This document shows positions 1-8,024 of a stretch of 64,000 bases of DNA, piece after piece. Position 1 is the first letter of the stretch; each line of letters opens with the position of its first letter. The stretch spans positions 2,108,001 to 2,172,000 of the forward strand of contig NZ_SCOL01000001.1 of NCBI RefSeq assembly GCF_005503015.1, in the 5' to 3' direction. This stretch comes from Bacillus sp. E(2018) (GTDB lineage Bacteria; Bacillota; Bacilli; Bacillales; Fictibacillaceae). Below the pieces are notes generated by a model that saw nothing but the letters and a program-made list of their open reading frames with translations, was not told where the DNA came from and did no database searches. The translations under genes and the position numbers were made by a program.

Positions 1-117
1 TTGGTCAATTCTTGATTTACGAATTTTAACAATCGCAAATTCTGCTGCTACGAAAAAAGCGGTTAGTAGAATAAGTACGGCTACTGCAAGTAATTTCAAT
101 AAGGTCAAACTGTCCAA
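1..117 (-). CDS. CNNM/hemolysin-C-type membrane protein, N-terminus only
   Basis: Only the first 39 codons lie in the window; the gene runs off the left edge. A TTG start at 117 follows an AAGGAG site at about 123-128. The peptide begins with a short polar stretch, then one hydrophobic helix ending in [19 protein letters not shown]. That AAEFA(I/L)VK(I/V)R(K)SR pattern is the hallmark of the first transmembrane helix of the CNNM (DUF21) domain found in CorC/HlyC/YhdP-type proteins, which are linked to divalent-cation (Mg/Co) efflux or homeostasis. The CBS and CorC domains would lie outside the window, so the full architecture is inferred. Confidence 0.7.
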   Translation of the reverse strand, partial: MDSLTLLKLLAVAVLILLTAFFVAAEFAIVKIRKSRIDQ

Positions 118-260
118 AAAGACTCCTTATACCCCAAGTTATTGGAATATAAGTTGTCACCTCCTAAGTGTTATAAATTTTTATAATTAAGAAAAAGTAT
201 ATCATATAATTGAAAAACTTACTTAATAAAACAACTTACTTGTATTTTACATTTAGTTTT

Positions 261-575
261 CTATTCTGAAATTTCTACTGTGTTGAGATCTTCCTCTTTT
301 TTCAATACAAGTTTATTCACTTTTTCATCATAATAATAAATCTTCATTACTTGGTTAGCGTCAGTTTCATCGAGGTTTGAATACAGTCCAAAATACCCAT
401 TACCTAATGGAACTAGATTATTTTCAAAGTTTGATGTGATCGTAGAATAATCTTCATTCTCTTCTTCTACGGCATTACCATTATTCACTGAGCCAATTAC
501 AAATAATAATAAGATTCCTAATACAATTAATGTCCTGCGAATACTACGTAACTCAGAGGCTGTATCTGAAAACAT
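261..575 (-). CDS. small single-pass membrane protein, unknown
   Basis: A 104-residue protein. Residues about 13-30 form one hydrophobic helix (TLIVLGILLLFVIGSV) after a short N-terminal region with three arginines, so the N-terminus is probably inside and the acidic C-terminal part (NAVEEENEDYSTI onwards, with a YYYDEKVNKL segment) outside. The ATG at 575 follows GGAGTGA. I do not recognise the family. It is monocistronic, divergent from the 732 gene, and shows no cysteine or metal motif. Confidence 0.6.
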   Translation of the reverse strand: MFSDTASELRSIRRTLIVLGILLLFVIGSVNNGNAVEEENEDYSTITSNFENNLVPLGNGYFGLYSNLDETDANQVMKIYYYDEKVNKLVLKKEEDLNTVEISE

Positions 576-731
576 ATGATCACTCCGTTTTTCATATTCT
601 CTTCTTGATCATTATCACACAATATTTAAGATAAATGATACTAAATATGGGAGACTTAACCAATTTTAAGTGGTATCCTAGGAATGGTCTAAGTACTGTT
701 ATACAGACATCAGAGAAAGGATGGACATTAA

Positions 732-1382
732 ATGGAATTTGTTTTGGAACATAAGTGGGCATTTCTCATATTGGCAGAGACGGTATTTTGGGTTTCAACC
801 TTATCTTTTTTAGTCGTACGTTATTGGTTTAATCTAAAAAAATTAAGCATTGCATTCTTCGTTCTTTTTCTTTTAAATGACCTATGGATTGCTGCGATGG
901 GTTATTTTGATTATTTACGAACCGGAAAATTTTCTTCCTACCAAATCATTATTCTGATCGTGATCGCTTATGCGTTTTTGTATGGAAAGAGCGATTTCCG
1001 AAAATTAGATCGCTTTATTCAACGAAAGGTCGCCAAGATGCGTGGATTACCTGAACCTAATCTACCTGCTTCAAAACCATTGTATGGAATGCAACATGCG
1101 AAGCAAGAAAGAAAAAATCTTTATAAGCATATTCTGTTGTTCATTACAGCACAAGGTGTTTTCTTGTTATTGTTCGGCCTCTCCGATGCTGTATCATCCA
1201 TACAAATAGATACCCTCTTAAAAGATTGGTATGACACAACAGATACAGATCTGTTCTACAAAAACGATGTTGCTAATAATGTCACACGTATTTGGGCCTT
1301 GATACTAGCGATTGATATAATTGTATCGTTGTCTTACACGGTTGCTCCGAAAAAAGAAAAGAAATCAGTTTCTGCAGCATAA
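732..1382 (+). CDS. multi-pass integral membrane protein, unknown
   Basis: A 216-residue protein with about five hydrophobic segments: near residues 10-28, 38-57, 70-85, 133-152 and 185-202. A basic loop (SDFRKLDRFIQRKVAKMRG) lies between the third and fourth helices, and a lysine-rich tail ends the protein. The start is an ATG after AAGGATG. It stands alone and ends at a strong bidirectional terminator shared with the converging drug exporter. I do not recognise a named family. The YGKSDFRKLD loop and the aromatic-rich helices suggest a conserved Bacillaceae membrane protein of unknown role. Confidence 0.65.
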   Translation: MEFVLEHKWAFLILAETVFWVSTLSFLVVRYWFNLKKLSIAFFVLFLLNDLWIAAMGYFDYLRTGKFSSYQIIILIVIAYAFLYGKSDFRKLDRFIQRKVAKMRGLPEPNLPASKPLYGMQHAKQERKNLYKHILLFITAQGVFLLLFGLSDAVSSIQIDTLLKDWYDTTDTDLFYKNDVANNVTRIWALILAIDIIVSLSYTVAPKKEKKSVSAA

Positions 1383-1386
1383 AAAA

Positions 1387-1424
1387 AGAGTTTGGGATAT
1401 TTTCTTCCCAAACTCTTTTTTTTA
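1387..1424. terminator. bidirectional Rho-independent terminator
   Basis: A perfect 10-bp stem (AGAGTTTGGG / CCCAAACTCT) has a 10-base loop, an A-run on the left and a T-run on the right. It serves both the 732-1382 gene and the converging exporter whose stop codon sits in the T-run. Confidence 0.9.
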
Positions 1425-2942
1425 TTTTGCCTTTATATTTTGTTTAGATGTCTCTACCCGTTCATTCCCCATAAACACTATTACAATTGCTGAAATCGCG
1501 ATTGGAATGAGTGCATAAGTGAAAACCGTCGTAATTGAAGCAGACATTGATGCTGTTATTCCATCTAAAACTTCAGGAGGTATTTTATTTCGTTCTCCTG
1601 CCTGAAATATTTTTTGTGGATCAATCTCTTTAAATTCAGAAGCACCTTGCCCTGCAAAGCCTTTTAGATTCTCACTTATCTTTTCGTAAAAAATCCGATT
1701 TTGAAGTGCTCCAAAAATGGTTACACCAAGTGTCATACCTAATGACCGTAAAAAGGCATTTGTAGAGTTGGCTGAACCTCTATAACGAAACTCCATCTTA
1801 TTGATCGTTGCTGCAGGTAATAGAGAGAACGAGAAGCCCATACCGAATCCAACAATCACCATAAATATTGTAAGCATCATTCTTGAAGTATCCGGTGTCA
1901 TACCACTTAGCATATACATGCCAGTAAAATAAGAAATGACAGATACAATCATAAGGTTACGGAAGCTGGTTTTCGTTTGAAAGATACCACCAATCATACT
2001 TCCAGCAACAGAACCTAACATCATTGGTGTAAGTATCAATCCCGCACTTGTTGCAGAACCACCGTAAACCGCTTGAACGAATATTGGAATAAATACGGCT
2101 AGGATGATGAATGTTCCACCGTAAAGAAAACCTAGAATCTGTGAAGTAGCAAAAAGCCTCTTTTTAAACATCCAAAATGAAATAATCGGTTCAGATGCTT
2201 TTTGTTCTACAGCAAAGAACACGATGAAAAAGACCGTGAATATCGTAAACAATGCTACGATCTGCGTTGAATCCCATGCATACGTCTTGCCTCCAAGTTC
2301 AAGAGCAAACATCAAACTAACAACCGCAATAACAAGTGTGATGGCACCCCACCAGTCAATCTTTTGCTCACGGTGTTCAAGCGTTTCTTTATAATAGCGA
2401 AAGATCAAGTAAAACGAAGCTGCACCTATTGGAACGTTAATATAGAACACCCAATGCCAGCTGATTGCATCTGTAATGAACGCTCCGAGTAAAGGTCCGA
2501 GAACACTCGAAGTTCCAAAAACCGCCCCAAGAAGCCCTGTCATCTTCCCTCTCTTTTCTGGAGGAAAAATATCAAAAACAATCGTAAAGGCAATCGGCAT
2601 CAATGCCCCACCGCCGATACCTTGAATCGCTCGAAACGCTATCAGCTGTTCCATACTTTGAGCAAGACCACAAAGAGCAGAACCGATTAGAAAAACGACA
2701 AGGCCAAAAATGAAGAATCGTTTTCTTCCATACATGTCAGATAATTTACCGTAAATAGGCATCCCGGCCATTACGGCAACCATATATGAGCCCGTAACCC
2801 ACACAAATTTATCAAAACCTCCAAGGTCCGCTACAATCGTTCCCATCGCTGTTGCTACAATGGTATTATCCATGGCGGCCATCAGAATACCAAGCAATAA
2901 CCCGGCCACAACTAACTTTAGATTTGTTTCTTTATGCACCAT
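1422..2942 (-). CDS. DHA2-family (EmrB/QacA-like, 14-TM) multidrug MFS transporter
   Basis: A proton-coupled drug exporter of the inner membrane. The N-terminal helix contains LLLGILMAAMDNTIVATAMGTIVADLG, split here as LDNTIV-like motif D1 (AMDNTIV). The loop motif A follows as GKLSDMYGRKR, and motif C-like sequence GLLGAVFGTSSVLGPLLGA appears in helix 5. About 506 residues fit the 14-helix subfamily. I chose the ATG at 2942 because GGAGAT lies six bases upstream; a longer in-frame extension to 3116 would have to translate through a large palindrome and looks artificial. The substrate is unknown. No TetR or MarR regulator is adjacent, but the palindrome upstream could be an operator. Confidence 0.88.
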   Translation of the reverse strand: MVHKETNLKLVVAGLLLGILMAAMDNTIVATAMGTIVADLGGFDKFVWVTGSYMVAVMAGMPIYGKLSDMYGRKRFFIFGLVVFLIGSALCGLAQSMEQLIAFRAIQGIGGGALMPIAFTIVFDIFPPEKRGKMTGLLGAVFGTSSVLGPLLGAFITDAISWHWVFYINVPIGAASFYLIFRYYKETLEHREQKIDWWGAITLVIAVVSLMFALELGGKTYAWDSTQIVALFTIFTVFFIVFFAVEQKASEPIISFWMFKKRLFATSQILGFLYGGTFIILAVFIPIFVQAVYGGSATSAGLILTPMMLGSVAGSMIGGIFQTKTSFRNLMIVSVISYFTGMYMLSGMTPDTSRMMLTIFMVIVGFGMGFSFSLLPAATINKMEFRYRGSANSTNAFLRSLGMTLGVTIFGALQNRIFYEKISENLKGFAGQGASEFKEIDPQKIFQAGERNKIPPEVLDGITASMSASITTVFTYALIPIAISAIVIVFMGNERVETSKQNIKAK

Positions 2943-2964
2943 AGCGCCATCTCCTAATCTAACA

Positions 2965-3003
2965 CCCTCATGTATACTTAATAAACTTAAGTATACATGA
3001 GGG
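2965..3003. promoter_or_regulatory. 17-bp perfect inverted repeat in the exporter leader
   Basis: The arms 2965-2981 and 2987-3003 are exact reverse complements (CCCTCATGTATACTTAA and its complement) around a 5-base loop. The repeat sits eight bases before the exporter's ribosome binding site. It is followed by a second short palindrome (GGGACTGTCCC) at 3001-3011 and a wider inverted pair CCAACAATTT (3012-3021) / AAATTGTTGG (3080-3089). There is no T-run, so it is not a simple terminator. It could be a repressor operator, an RNA hairpin masking the leader, or a small repeated element. Confidence 0.6.
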
Positions 3004-3131
3004 ACTGTCCCCCAACAATTTATTTCCTTCGCTAATTCTCTCCATTTACTAAGGGTGTTTTCTACATAATAACCTATAAAAATTGTTGGTTTACATTTTT
3101 GAGGAATTATCCACATTCTTATTTCTAACCC

Positions 3132-3163
3132 AAAAAAGAGACAGCACGTCTGCCGTCTCTTTG
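3132..3163 (-). terminator. terminator of the acidic repeat protein unit
   Basis: On the minus strand a hairpin AGAGACGGCA / TGCTGTCTCT is followed by TTTTTT, 13 bases after the stop codon of the 3176-5092 gene. Confidence 0.85.
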
Positions 3164-3175
3164 CTTATTATTCTA

Positions 3176-5092
3176 TTAAAGTTCTAAGATAGAATCTTCA
3201 CTATCTTGTCCATCATACATTGCACCTAGCATTAAGCCTGTCCAAAGATTTAAATTCAACTCACGATCTTCGTCATTGCCTTCAAGTCCAAGTTCAAGGC
3301 CCGTATCTAATGAAGAAACTAGAGAAGAACGATCTCCTTCTTCATCAAATGAGCTCATTAGATCTGCCATAATTGAAGTATTCAACTTAAGAGAAGTATT
3401 TTCAAGCTCATCATCAGAATACAAAGAAAGTGCTGTATCCGTGTTTAGCATAGTGCCTAAAGAAGATCGATCTTCTTCATCTTCAGACATAACCATTGCC
3501 ATCACGTCTGTACCTAAATCTACTTTCGCACTTGACTCTTCGTCTTCCTCAGTTGCTTCTACTCCTGCCCATAGACCAGCATCAGCCATTACAGAAGAGT
3601 TGTCTTCTTCGTCTTCAGAAGATACGTTCGCCATCAAGTCTGTACCTAGATTTACTTTCGCACTTGACTCTGCGTCTTCTTCACTTGCTTCTACTCCTGC
3701 CCATAAACCAGCATCAGCCATCAAAGAAGAGTTATTCTCTTCATCTTCAGAAGTTACGTTCGCCATCACATCTGTACCTAGATCTACTTTCGCACTTGAC
3801 TCTTCGTCTTCTTCAGTTGCTTCTACTCCTGCCCATAGACCAGCATCAGCCATCAAAGAAGAGTTATTCTCTCCGTCTTCAGAAGTAACGTTCGCCATCA
3901 CATCTGTACCTAGATCTAATTTCGCACTTGACTCTTCGTCTTCCTCAGTTGCTTCTACTCCTGCCCATAGACCAGCATCAGCCATCAAAGAAGAGTTATT
4001 CTCTCCGTCTTCAGAAGTAACGTTCGCCATTACATCTGTACCTAGTTCTACTTTCGCACTCGACTCTTCGTCTTCTTCAGTAGCTTCTACTCCTGCCCAT
4101 AAACCAGCATCAGCCATTACAGAAGAGTTATTCTCTTCGTCTTCAGAAGTTACGTTCGCCATCACATCTGTACCTAGATCTACTTTTGCACTTGACTCAT
4201 CGTCTTCTTCAGTCGCTTCTACTCCTGCCCATAGACCAGCGTCAGCCATTACAGAAGAGTTATCTTCTTCATCTTCAGAAGTTACGTTCGCCATCACGTC
4301 TGTACCTAGATCAACTTTCGCACTTGACTCTTCGTCTTCTTCAGTTGCTTCTACTCCTGCCCATAGACCAGCATCAGCCATCACAGAAGAGTTGTTCTCT
4401 TCGTCTTCAGAAGTTACGTTCGCCATCACATCTGTGCCTAGATCTACTTTCGCACTTGACTCTTCGTCTTCTTCAGTAGCTTCTACTCCTGCAGTTACAC
4501 CCGCATTCGCAGCAGCTTCTGTATTTGATTCTTTTTCATCTTGAGCTTCAACAGCTGCTTGAACCTCTGTTTCCGCATTAAGAGAACTAGAATCTTGGTT
4601 ATCTTCTTCATTAGAACGAACTTCCGCTTCAACGTTTGTATCTGCGTTTATAGAAGCTTTACTTTCATCATCAGAAGAACTTTTAACTGTAGCATCAGTT
4701 CCGACTGCCGCATTTGCTTTAGCAACGTCGTTACGATCTTCAGTTTTTGATTCCGCATCAACTCCAGCATTTACAGCAGTACCTACTTGAGCTTTTTCAT
4801 CTTCATCACTGGAAGCTTCAGCATTCACATCTGCACCAACGTTTGCTTTAACGCTATTGTGGTTCGAATCATCATCTGAATTCTCTAATTCAATGCCTGT
4901 TACAGCACCTAGATCAAGGTTAAGATTAGAATCATTATCTTTTTCAGAAAGCTGAATGTTACTGATCAGACCTGTTCCAATTTTAAGACTTGATGAACCT
5001 TCATTTGCAAAAGTTTCGCTTCCTCCAAAGAATAAACCTGCCGCAGCAGCACCTGTAATCGCAAATGTTCTAATAAAGTTTGATTTTTTCAT
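3176..5092 (-). CDS. secreted acidic protein with eight 44-residue repeats
   Basis: A 638-residue protein. Residues 1-29 are a clear signal peptide (KKSNFIRTF, then an Ala/Gly/Phe core, cleavage after TFA). Residues 30-196 hold diverged repeat-like segments rich in N, D, E, S and A. Residues 197-548 are eight near-identical 44-residue units (AGLWAGVEATEEDEESSAKV..., then LGTDVMANVTSEDEENNSS). The tail, about 90 residues, alternates hydrophobic and acidic stretches and ends DSILEL. There is no LPXTG motif, cysteine or lipobox, so the protein is probably secreted or in the cell envelope, spore or matrix rather than sortase-anchored. The extreme acidity suggests cation binding or a structural role; this is inference. 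It is the second gene of a two-gene unit with 5146-6174 (53-bp gap, no terminator between). Confidence 0.8.
   Translation of the reverse strand: MKKSNFIRTFAITGAAAAGLFFGGSETFANEGSSSLKIGTGLISNIQLSEKDNDSNLNLDLGAVTGIELENSDDDSNHNSVKANVGADVNAEASSDEDEKAQVGTAVNAGVDAESKTEDRNDVAKANAAVGTDATVKSSSDDESKASINADTNVEAEVRSNEEDNQDSSSLNAETEVQAAVEAQDEKESNTEAAANAGVTAGVEATEEDEESSAKVDLGTDVMANVTSEDEENNSSVMADAGLWAGVEATEEDEESSAKVDLGTDVMANVTSEDEEDNSSVMADAGLWAGVEATEEDDESSAKVDLGTDVMANVTSEDEENNSSVMADAGLWAGVEATEEDEESSAKVELGTDVMANVTSEDGENNSSLMADAGLWAGVEATEEDEESSAKLDLGTDVMANVTSEDGENNSSLMADAGLWAGVEATEEDEESSAKVDLGTDVMANVTSEDEENNSSLMADAGLWAGVEASEEDAESSAKVNLGTDLMANVSSEDEEDNSSVMADAGLWAGVEATEEDEESSAKVDLGTDVMAMVMSEDEEDRSSLGTMLNTDTALSLYSDDELENTSLKLNTSIMADLMSSFDEEGDRSSLVSSLDTGLELGLEGNDEDRELNLNLWTGLMLGAMYDGQDSEDSILEL
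3449..4504 (-). repeat. 8 x 132-bp tandem coding repeat
   Basis: Eight in-frame 132-bp units encode the 44-residue repeats of the acidic secreted protein. Units differ by a few substitutions only (for example EEDEE/EEDDE/EEDAE and SEDEEN/SEDGEN), which points to recent tandem duplication or ongoing homogenisation. The outermost units are the most diverged. Long open frames on the opposite strand here are serine-rich mirror images of the acidic code. Confidence 0.92.
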
Positions 5093-5145
5093 TTTATTTT
5101 CTCTCCTTCTTCTTCTTCTTAATTTTTTGTTTTACCAAAAATAAT

Positions 5146-6174
5146 TTAGAAGAAGAAAGATTGTGGTGGTTGCCCAGGTGGAGCATTTAGCCATTGATCA
5201 TAATAGTGGCGAACTCCTCCATCTAGTCGAACCCCTGTTTCATGCTGAGCCTCACTATGTCCTCCATCTAAAATGGCCAAAAAGGTAATTGTGGTTGAAG
5301 AATTCATAGGACCATTAGACGAATTAGAAGTAGTTTGTCCACCTTGAGATGATGGTGTTAGCATTTGAGTTACCGGATAATCCGGACTCGTTTTTTGCCT
5401 AATAGGCAACTCAGATCTTTTTTGATCTCTGCTCTTTTTAAGTACCTCTCCACTCGTACCCGTACTTACGGGATTCTCTGTTTCCATATTAATCATTTCT
5501 TTTTTCATAACAACTTCAGGCTTTTGTAAGCTTACATCCTTTGTTTCACTTACTTTCTCAGAAATTGCCGGTTTGTTCTCCACAACTGGTTCTGTAGCTG
5601 GTTTTGAGATAGGAGCTGGTTCTGGTCTTGCTTTGACCACTTCCTCTACTCTCGGCTTCGTAACAATCTCTGAAACGACAGGAAGTTCCACCTCTACTTG
5701 AGGTTTTTCTGTTTTTACAGGGACCGTAACATTTACCTCCTGATCTACCACATCAACTTTTATAGATGGCTTTTCAGAAAGATTCACATCCACGATAGGT
5801 TTAGATTGTTTAAGCGTTTCGGTCGGTACGATTTCTTTCACTGTATCGACAGTGTCCGTTACCGTTTCGACTGCTTCATCAACTGGTTTTATCGTTTCAG
5901 TTACTTTGTTAACCGTTTGATCGACACTGTCAACAGCGCGAGTTGTATCTTTTACAATCGTTGTAACTTTGTTAAGAGTTGGCCTCACAACCTCATCAGA
6001 TACAGAGTGATTTTTAGTAGAAATGTTCACTTTGTCTGGAACACTTTCAACGATTTCAGCTGTTTCTTTTGTAAGACTAGTTACCGGAGAAAGAATCCCT
6101 CCGCTATCCGCTGACACAATCGCGGGAATGTTCATCCCAGCTGCGAATACTACCAATTGTACAAATCGTTTCAC
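5146..6174 (-). CDS. secreted Val/Lys/Glu/Pro-rich low-complexity protein
   Basis: A 342-residue product from a GTG start at 6174, chosen because a near-perfect AAGGAGGTGA precedes it by eight bases; the upstream ATG at 6240 has no such site. The N-terminus KRFVQLVVFAAGMNIPAIVSA is a signal peptide. Residues about 35-120 repeat a heptad-like VDxVxxTVxxV pattern (TVNKVTETIKPVDEAVETVTDTVDTV), which could form an amphipathic helix or coiled coil. Residues about 120-240 are rich in K-P-x-V-E-V and P-A-x-P repeats. The C-terminal third is Ser/Gln/Asn-rich, ending in an aromatic SFFF. No anchoring motif is seen. It is co-transcribed with the acidic repeat protein, so the two may form one extracellular structure. 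Confidence 0.7.
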   Translation of the reverse strand: MKRFVQLVVFAAGMNIPAIVSADSGGILSPVTSLTKETAEIVESVPDKVNISTKNHSVSDEVVRPTLNKVTTIVKDTTRAVDSVDQTVNKVTETIKPVDEAVETVTDTVDTVKEIVPTETLKQSKPIVDVNLSEKPSIKVDVVDQEVNVTVPVKTEKPQVEVELPVVSEIVTKPRVEEVVKARPEPAPISKPATEPVVENKPAISEKVSETKDVSLQKPEVVMKKEMINMETENPVSTGTSGEVLKKSRDQKRSELPIRQKTSPDYPVTQMLTPSSQGGQTTSNSSNGPMNSSTTITFLAILDGGHSEAQHETGVRLDGGVRHYYDQWLNAPPGQPPQSFFF

Positions 6175-6344
6175 CTGATTATCACCTCCTTCTGTAAGTG
6201 ATTTCAAATAGCTAACGAAGGTAATTTCAATTTGGATCACCTAAAAACAAAAATTTTTACATTTTGCACACAATAAACAGGAAATGTGACGAAAAGGCTC
6301 AGTTGATTTACACTTAAAGAAGAATTAAGTCGAGGTGATTTTTA

Positions 6345-6791
6345 GTGGCACAACATGTTTTTCATCTAAATGCGCATTGGCCAGGTGGCAGAAATGATAT
6401 TGGATTGATTGAAACACAACATTTGCAAACAGAAGTTTCCATCCCCCCTGAAATGGATGGGCCGGGAATTGGCACAAATCCTGATGAGATGTTACTAGGA
6501 GCAGCAGCAACGTGCTATATAATCACTCTTGCTGCCATGATAGAACGCAGTAAAATAGAGAAGATTAATTTGACGATGACGTCAGAAGGGTATGTCGATG
6601 TAACAAACGGAGTCATCACCTATCAAAAGATCATTCATAGACCGGTCGTCACGATCAAACATGACTCTTCAAAAAACATTTCGACACTTCTTCAAAAACT
6701 CGCCACAAAAGCCGAGCATTCGTGTATGATTTCACGAGCATTGAAGGGTAATGTCGAAATAGAGGCGATTCTGACGATAAAAAATGGATGA
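6345..6791 (+). CDS. OsmC/Ohr-family peroxiredoxin-like protein
   Basis: A 148-residue cytoplasmic protein of the OsmC fold, which reduces organic hydroperoxides with a cysteine pair. The two conserved cysteines are C57 (LGAAATCYI, in the central helix) and C127 (EHSCMISRAL), and the usual NPDEMLLGA segment precedes the first. Translation starts at GTG 6345 after GAGGTGA. This is closer to the general OsmC branch (SACL-like) than to Ohr, judged by eye. It is monocistronic, with no OhrR-like regulator nearby. Confidence 0.85.
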   Translation: MAQHVFHLNAHWPGGRNDIGLIETQHLQTEVSIPPEMDGPGIGTNPDEMLLGAAATCYIITLAAMIERSKIEKINLTMTSEGYVDVTNGVITYQKIIHRPVVTIKHDSSKNISTLLQKLATKAEHSCMISRALKGNVEIEAILTIKNG

Positions 6792-6924
6792 TTATAGAAG
6801 AACAGGTCTTCCGTTATCTGTACTTACAAAATTACTTATGTTAGCATAAATGTTAAGGAAGGAAAGTAATTTATTATTTGGGTTCCTAACAAGTTCCCCC
6901 ATAATAGAAAGGGGACGATGTATC

Positions 6925-7152
6925 ATGAACCAAAAAGAAGTGAAAAACATACTCTTGAATTTGCAGAACAAACAGTATATTGAATCTGATATTACGCACA
7001 CCTTTAGTGAGAACAACTCAGCTGTTTTTTCTGTTAAGTATTTAAAAAATGATCAAACGTTCGAAGTGATTCAGATTGAAACAAACTCCCTTCAGCGGTT
7101 TAATAACGTCGACTCAGCTGTCCATTGTATCAATACTTTGATTGCTAAATAG
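6925..7152 (+). CDS. small hypothetical protein (75 aa)
   Basis: The ATG at 6925 follows AAAGGGGAC at a normal distance; an upstream in-frame ATG at 6850 lacks a ribosome binding site. The product is soluble, starting NQKEVKNILLNLQNK and ending SAVHCINTLIAK, with two predicted helices flanking a strand-rich middle. I do not recognise it. A clear plus-strand terminator follows, which supports it being a real gene. Confidence 0.6.
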   Translation: MNQKEVKNILLNLQNKQYIESDITHTFSENNSAVFSVKYLKNDQTFEVIQIETNSLQRFNNVDSAVHCINTLIAK

Positions 7153-7178
7153 AGAAATTTTCTCCTTACTATAATGAG

Positions 7179-7214
7179 AGAGGTCAACCATATTAATGGT
7201 GACCTCTTCTTTTG
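7179..7214 (+). terminator. terminator after the 75-aa gene
   Basis: The stem AGAGGTCA(A)CCAT / ATGGTGACCTCT has one bulged A and is followed by TCTTTTGTT. Confidence 0.75.
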
Positions 7215-7229
7215 TTAACGGTATCAATG

Positions 7230-7601
7230 TTACTTAGTGAGATATCTGATCCAATCATTTTCAACAATCGATATAAAATGATCTTTTTTGTTTCGCATCA
7301 CATACATGATAGCTTCTTCTTTACCACTTGTAGTATGTATCCTCACAGTGATGCGATCATATAAATTCTCAGCTCTGTTTTCTACAAAATCTTCAAGTTC
7401 GTCTAAACGTTTGAGTTCCTCCGTTGTTACTTCATATAACTCGCCTGTTACCCATTTATCTTTTTCAAAAATTAGTGCTGGGTAACCCCAACCTGTATCG
7501 TATAATTGTCCCTCGGCGTAGCACCTATGTTCTATGTATTTTGCATTCTGCAAAAAATGCGCATTCCTTCCACCTTTTCGAAGCGTCCCGTAAACAAACA
7601 C
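7230..7601 (-). CDS. gamma-glutamylcyclotransferase-like (GGCT/AIG2) protein
   Basis: The GGCT fold is shown by the N-terminal FVYGTLRKGG motif (substrate-binding loop YGTLR) and the later GELYEVTTEELKRLDELE segment with the conserved acidic residue used in catalysis. At 123 residues the length fits. Members cyclise gamma-glutamyl amines or dipeptides to 5-oxoproline, or act in maturation of other gamma-glutamyl compounds; the substrate here is unknown. The GTG at 7601 is the only standard start and has no ribosome binding site. A good AAGGTG sits five bases before an ATA codon at 7616-7614, which would add five residues (IKKHL) typical of the family's first strand. Confidence 0.8.
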   Translation of the reverse strand: MFVYGTLRKGGRNAHFLQNAKYIEHRCYAEGQLYDTGWGYPALIFEKDKWVTGELYEVTTEELKRLDELEDFVENRAENLYDRITVRIHTTSGKEEAIMYVMRNKKDHFISIVENDWIRYLTK

Positions 7602-7643
7602 TAGATGTTTTTTTATAAACTCACCTTCTTTTTCATAAAAGCA

Positions 7644-7916
7644 TTACCCTTTTGAAAAAAACACAACCCAGACTAGTAAGCTTAAAAATAAAATTCCCGC
7701 TATAGCAGAAAGAGTCAATGCGATTAATATTATCCAACCTAATCCTTTTCGGTTTGTTGCAATAAGAAAAATACTCAACGTGAAGAAAGTAAAGACAAAA
7801 CCTAGTATTGACCACAGCCAGCGATCTTTATTGTATAGCGGTGCTTGAACAAACAAATAATAAGCGATAGCAATCTGCATTAAAGGAACGTATAAGATTT
7901 CCAATCTCTTTTTCAT
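7644..7916 (-). CDS. small membrane protein, three helices
   Basis: A 90-residue hydrophobic protein with helices near residues 8-25, 34-52 and 60-86 and basic N-terminus KKRLE. The ribosome binding site AAAGGGG directly abuts the ATG, so a TTG four codons in could be the true start. I do not recognise a family. It lies 27 bases upstream of the GGCT gene on the same strand and may be co-transcribed with it. Confidence 0.55.
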   Translation of the reverse strand: MKKRLEILYVPLMQIAIAYYLFVQAPLYNKDRWLWSILGFVFTFFTLSIFLIATNRKGLGWIILIALTLSAIAGILFLSLLVWVVFFSKG

Positions 7917-7971
7917 CCCCTTTCATAATATTTTCTTTCTTCAATAAATGTATCATTTTTCTTCAAATAAA

Positions 7972-8004
7972 AAAGCTTTCAACCACTGTTTGGCTGAAAG
8001 CTTT
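7972..8004 (-). terminator. terminator of the 8025 gene
   Basis: The minus-strand hairpin AAAGCTTTCA / TGAAAGCTTT is followed by a T-run (TTTTTTATTT). Confidence 0.85.
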
Positions 8005-8024
8005 CCGTAAGAATTTCTAAGTTT

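Noticed and set aside
2943..3116. N-terminal extension of the DHA2 exporter
   Set aside because: It would be translated through the palindromes, lacks a ribosome binding site, and ATG 2942 has a good one and matches the family N-terminus.
3276..4544. A 422-codon open frame on the plus strand, very Ser-rich and repetitive
   Set aside because: It is the exact antisense of the acidic repeat gene; the serines mirror the Asp/Glu codons of the real protein, and it has no ribosome binding site or signal.
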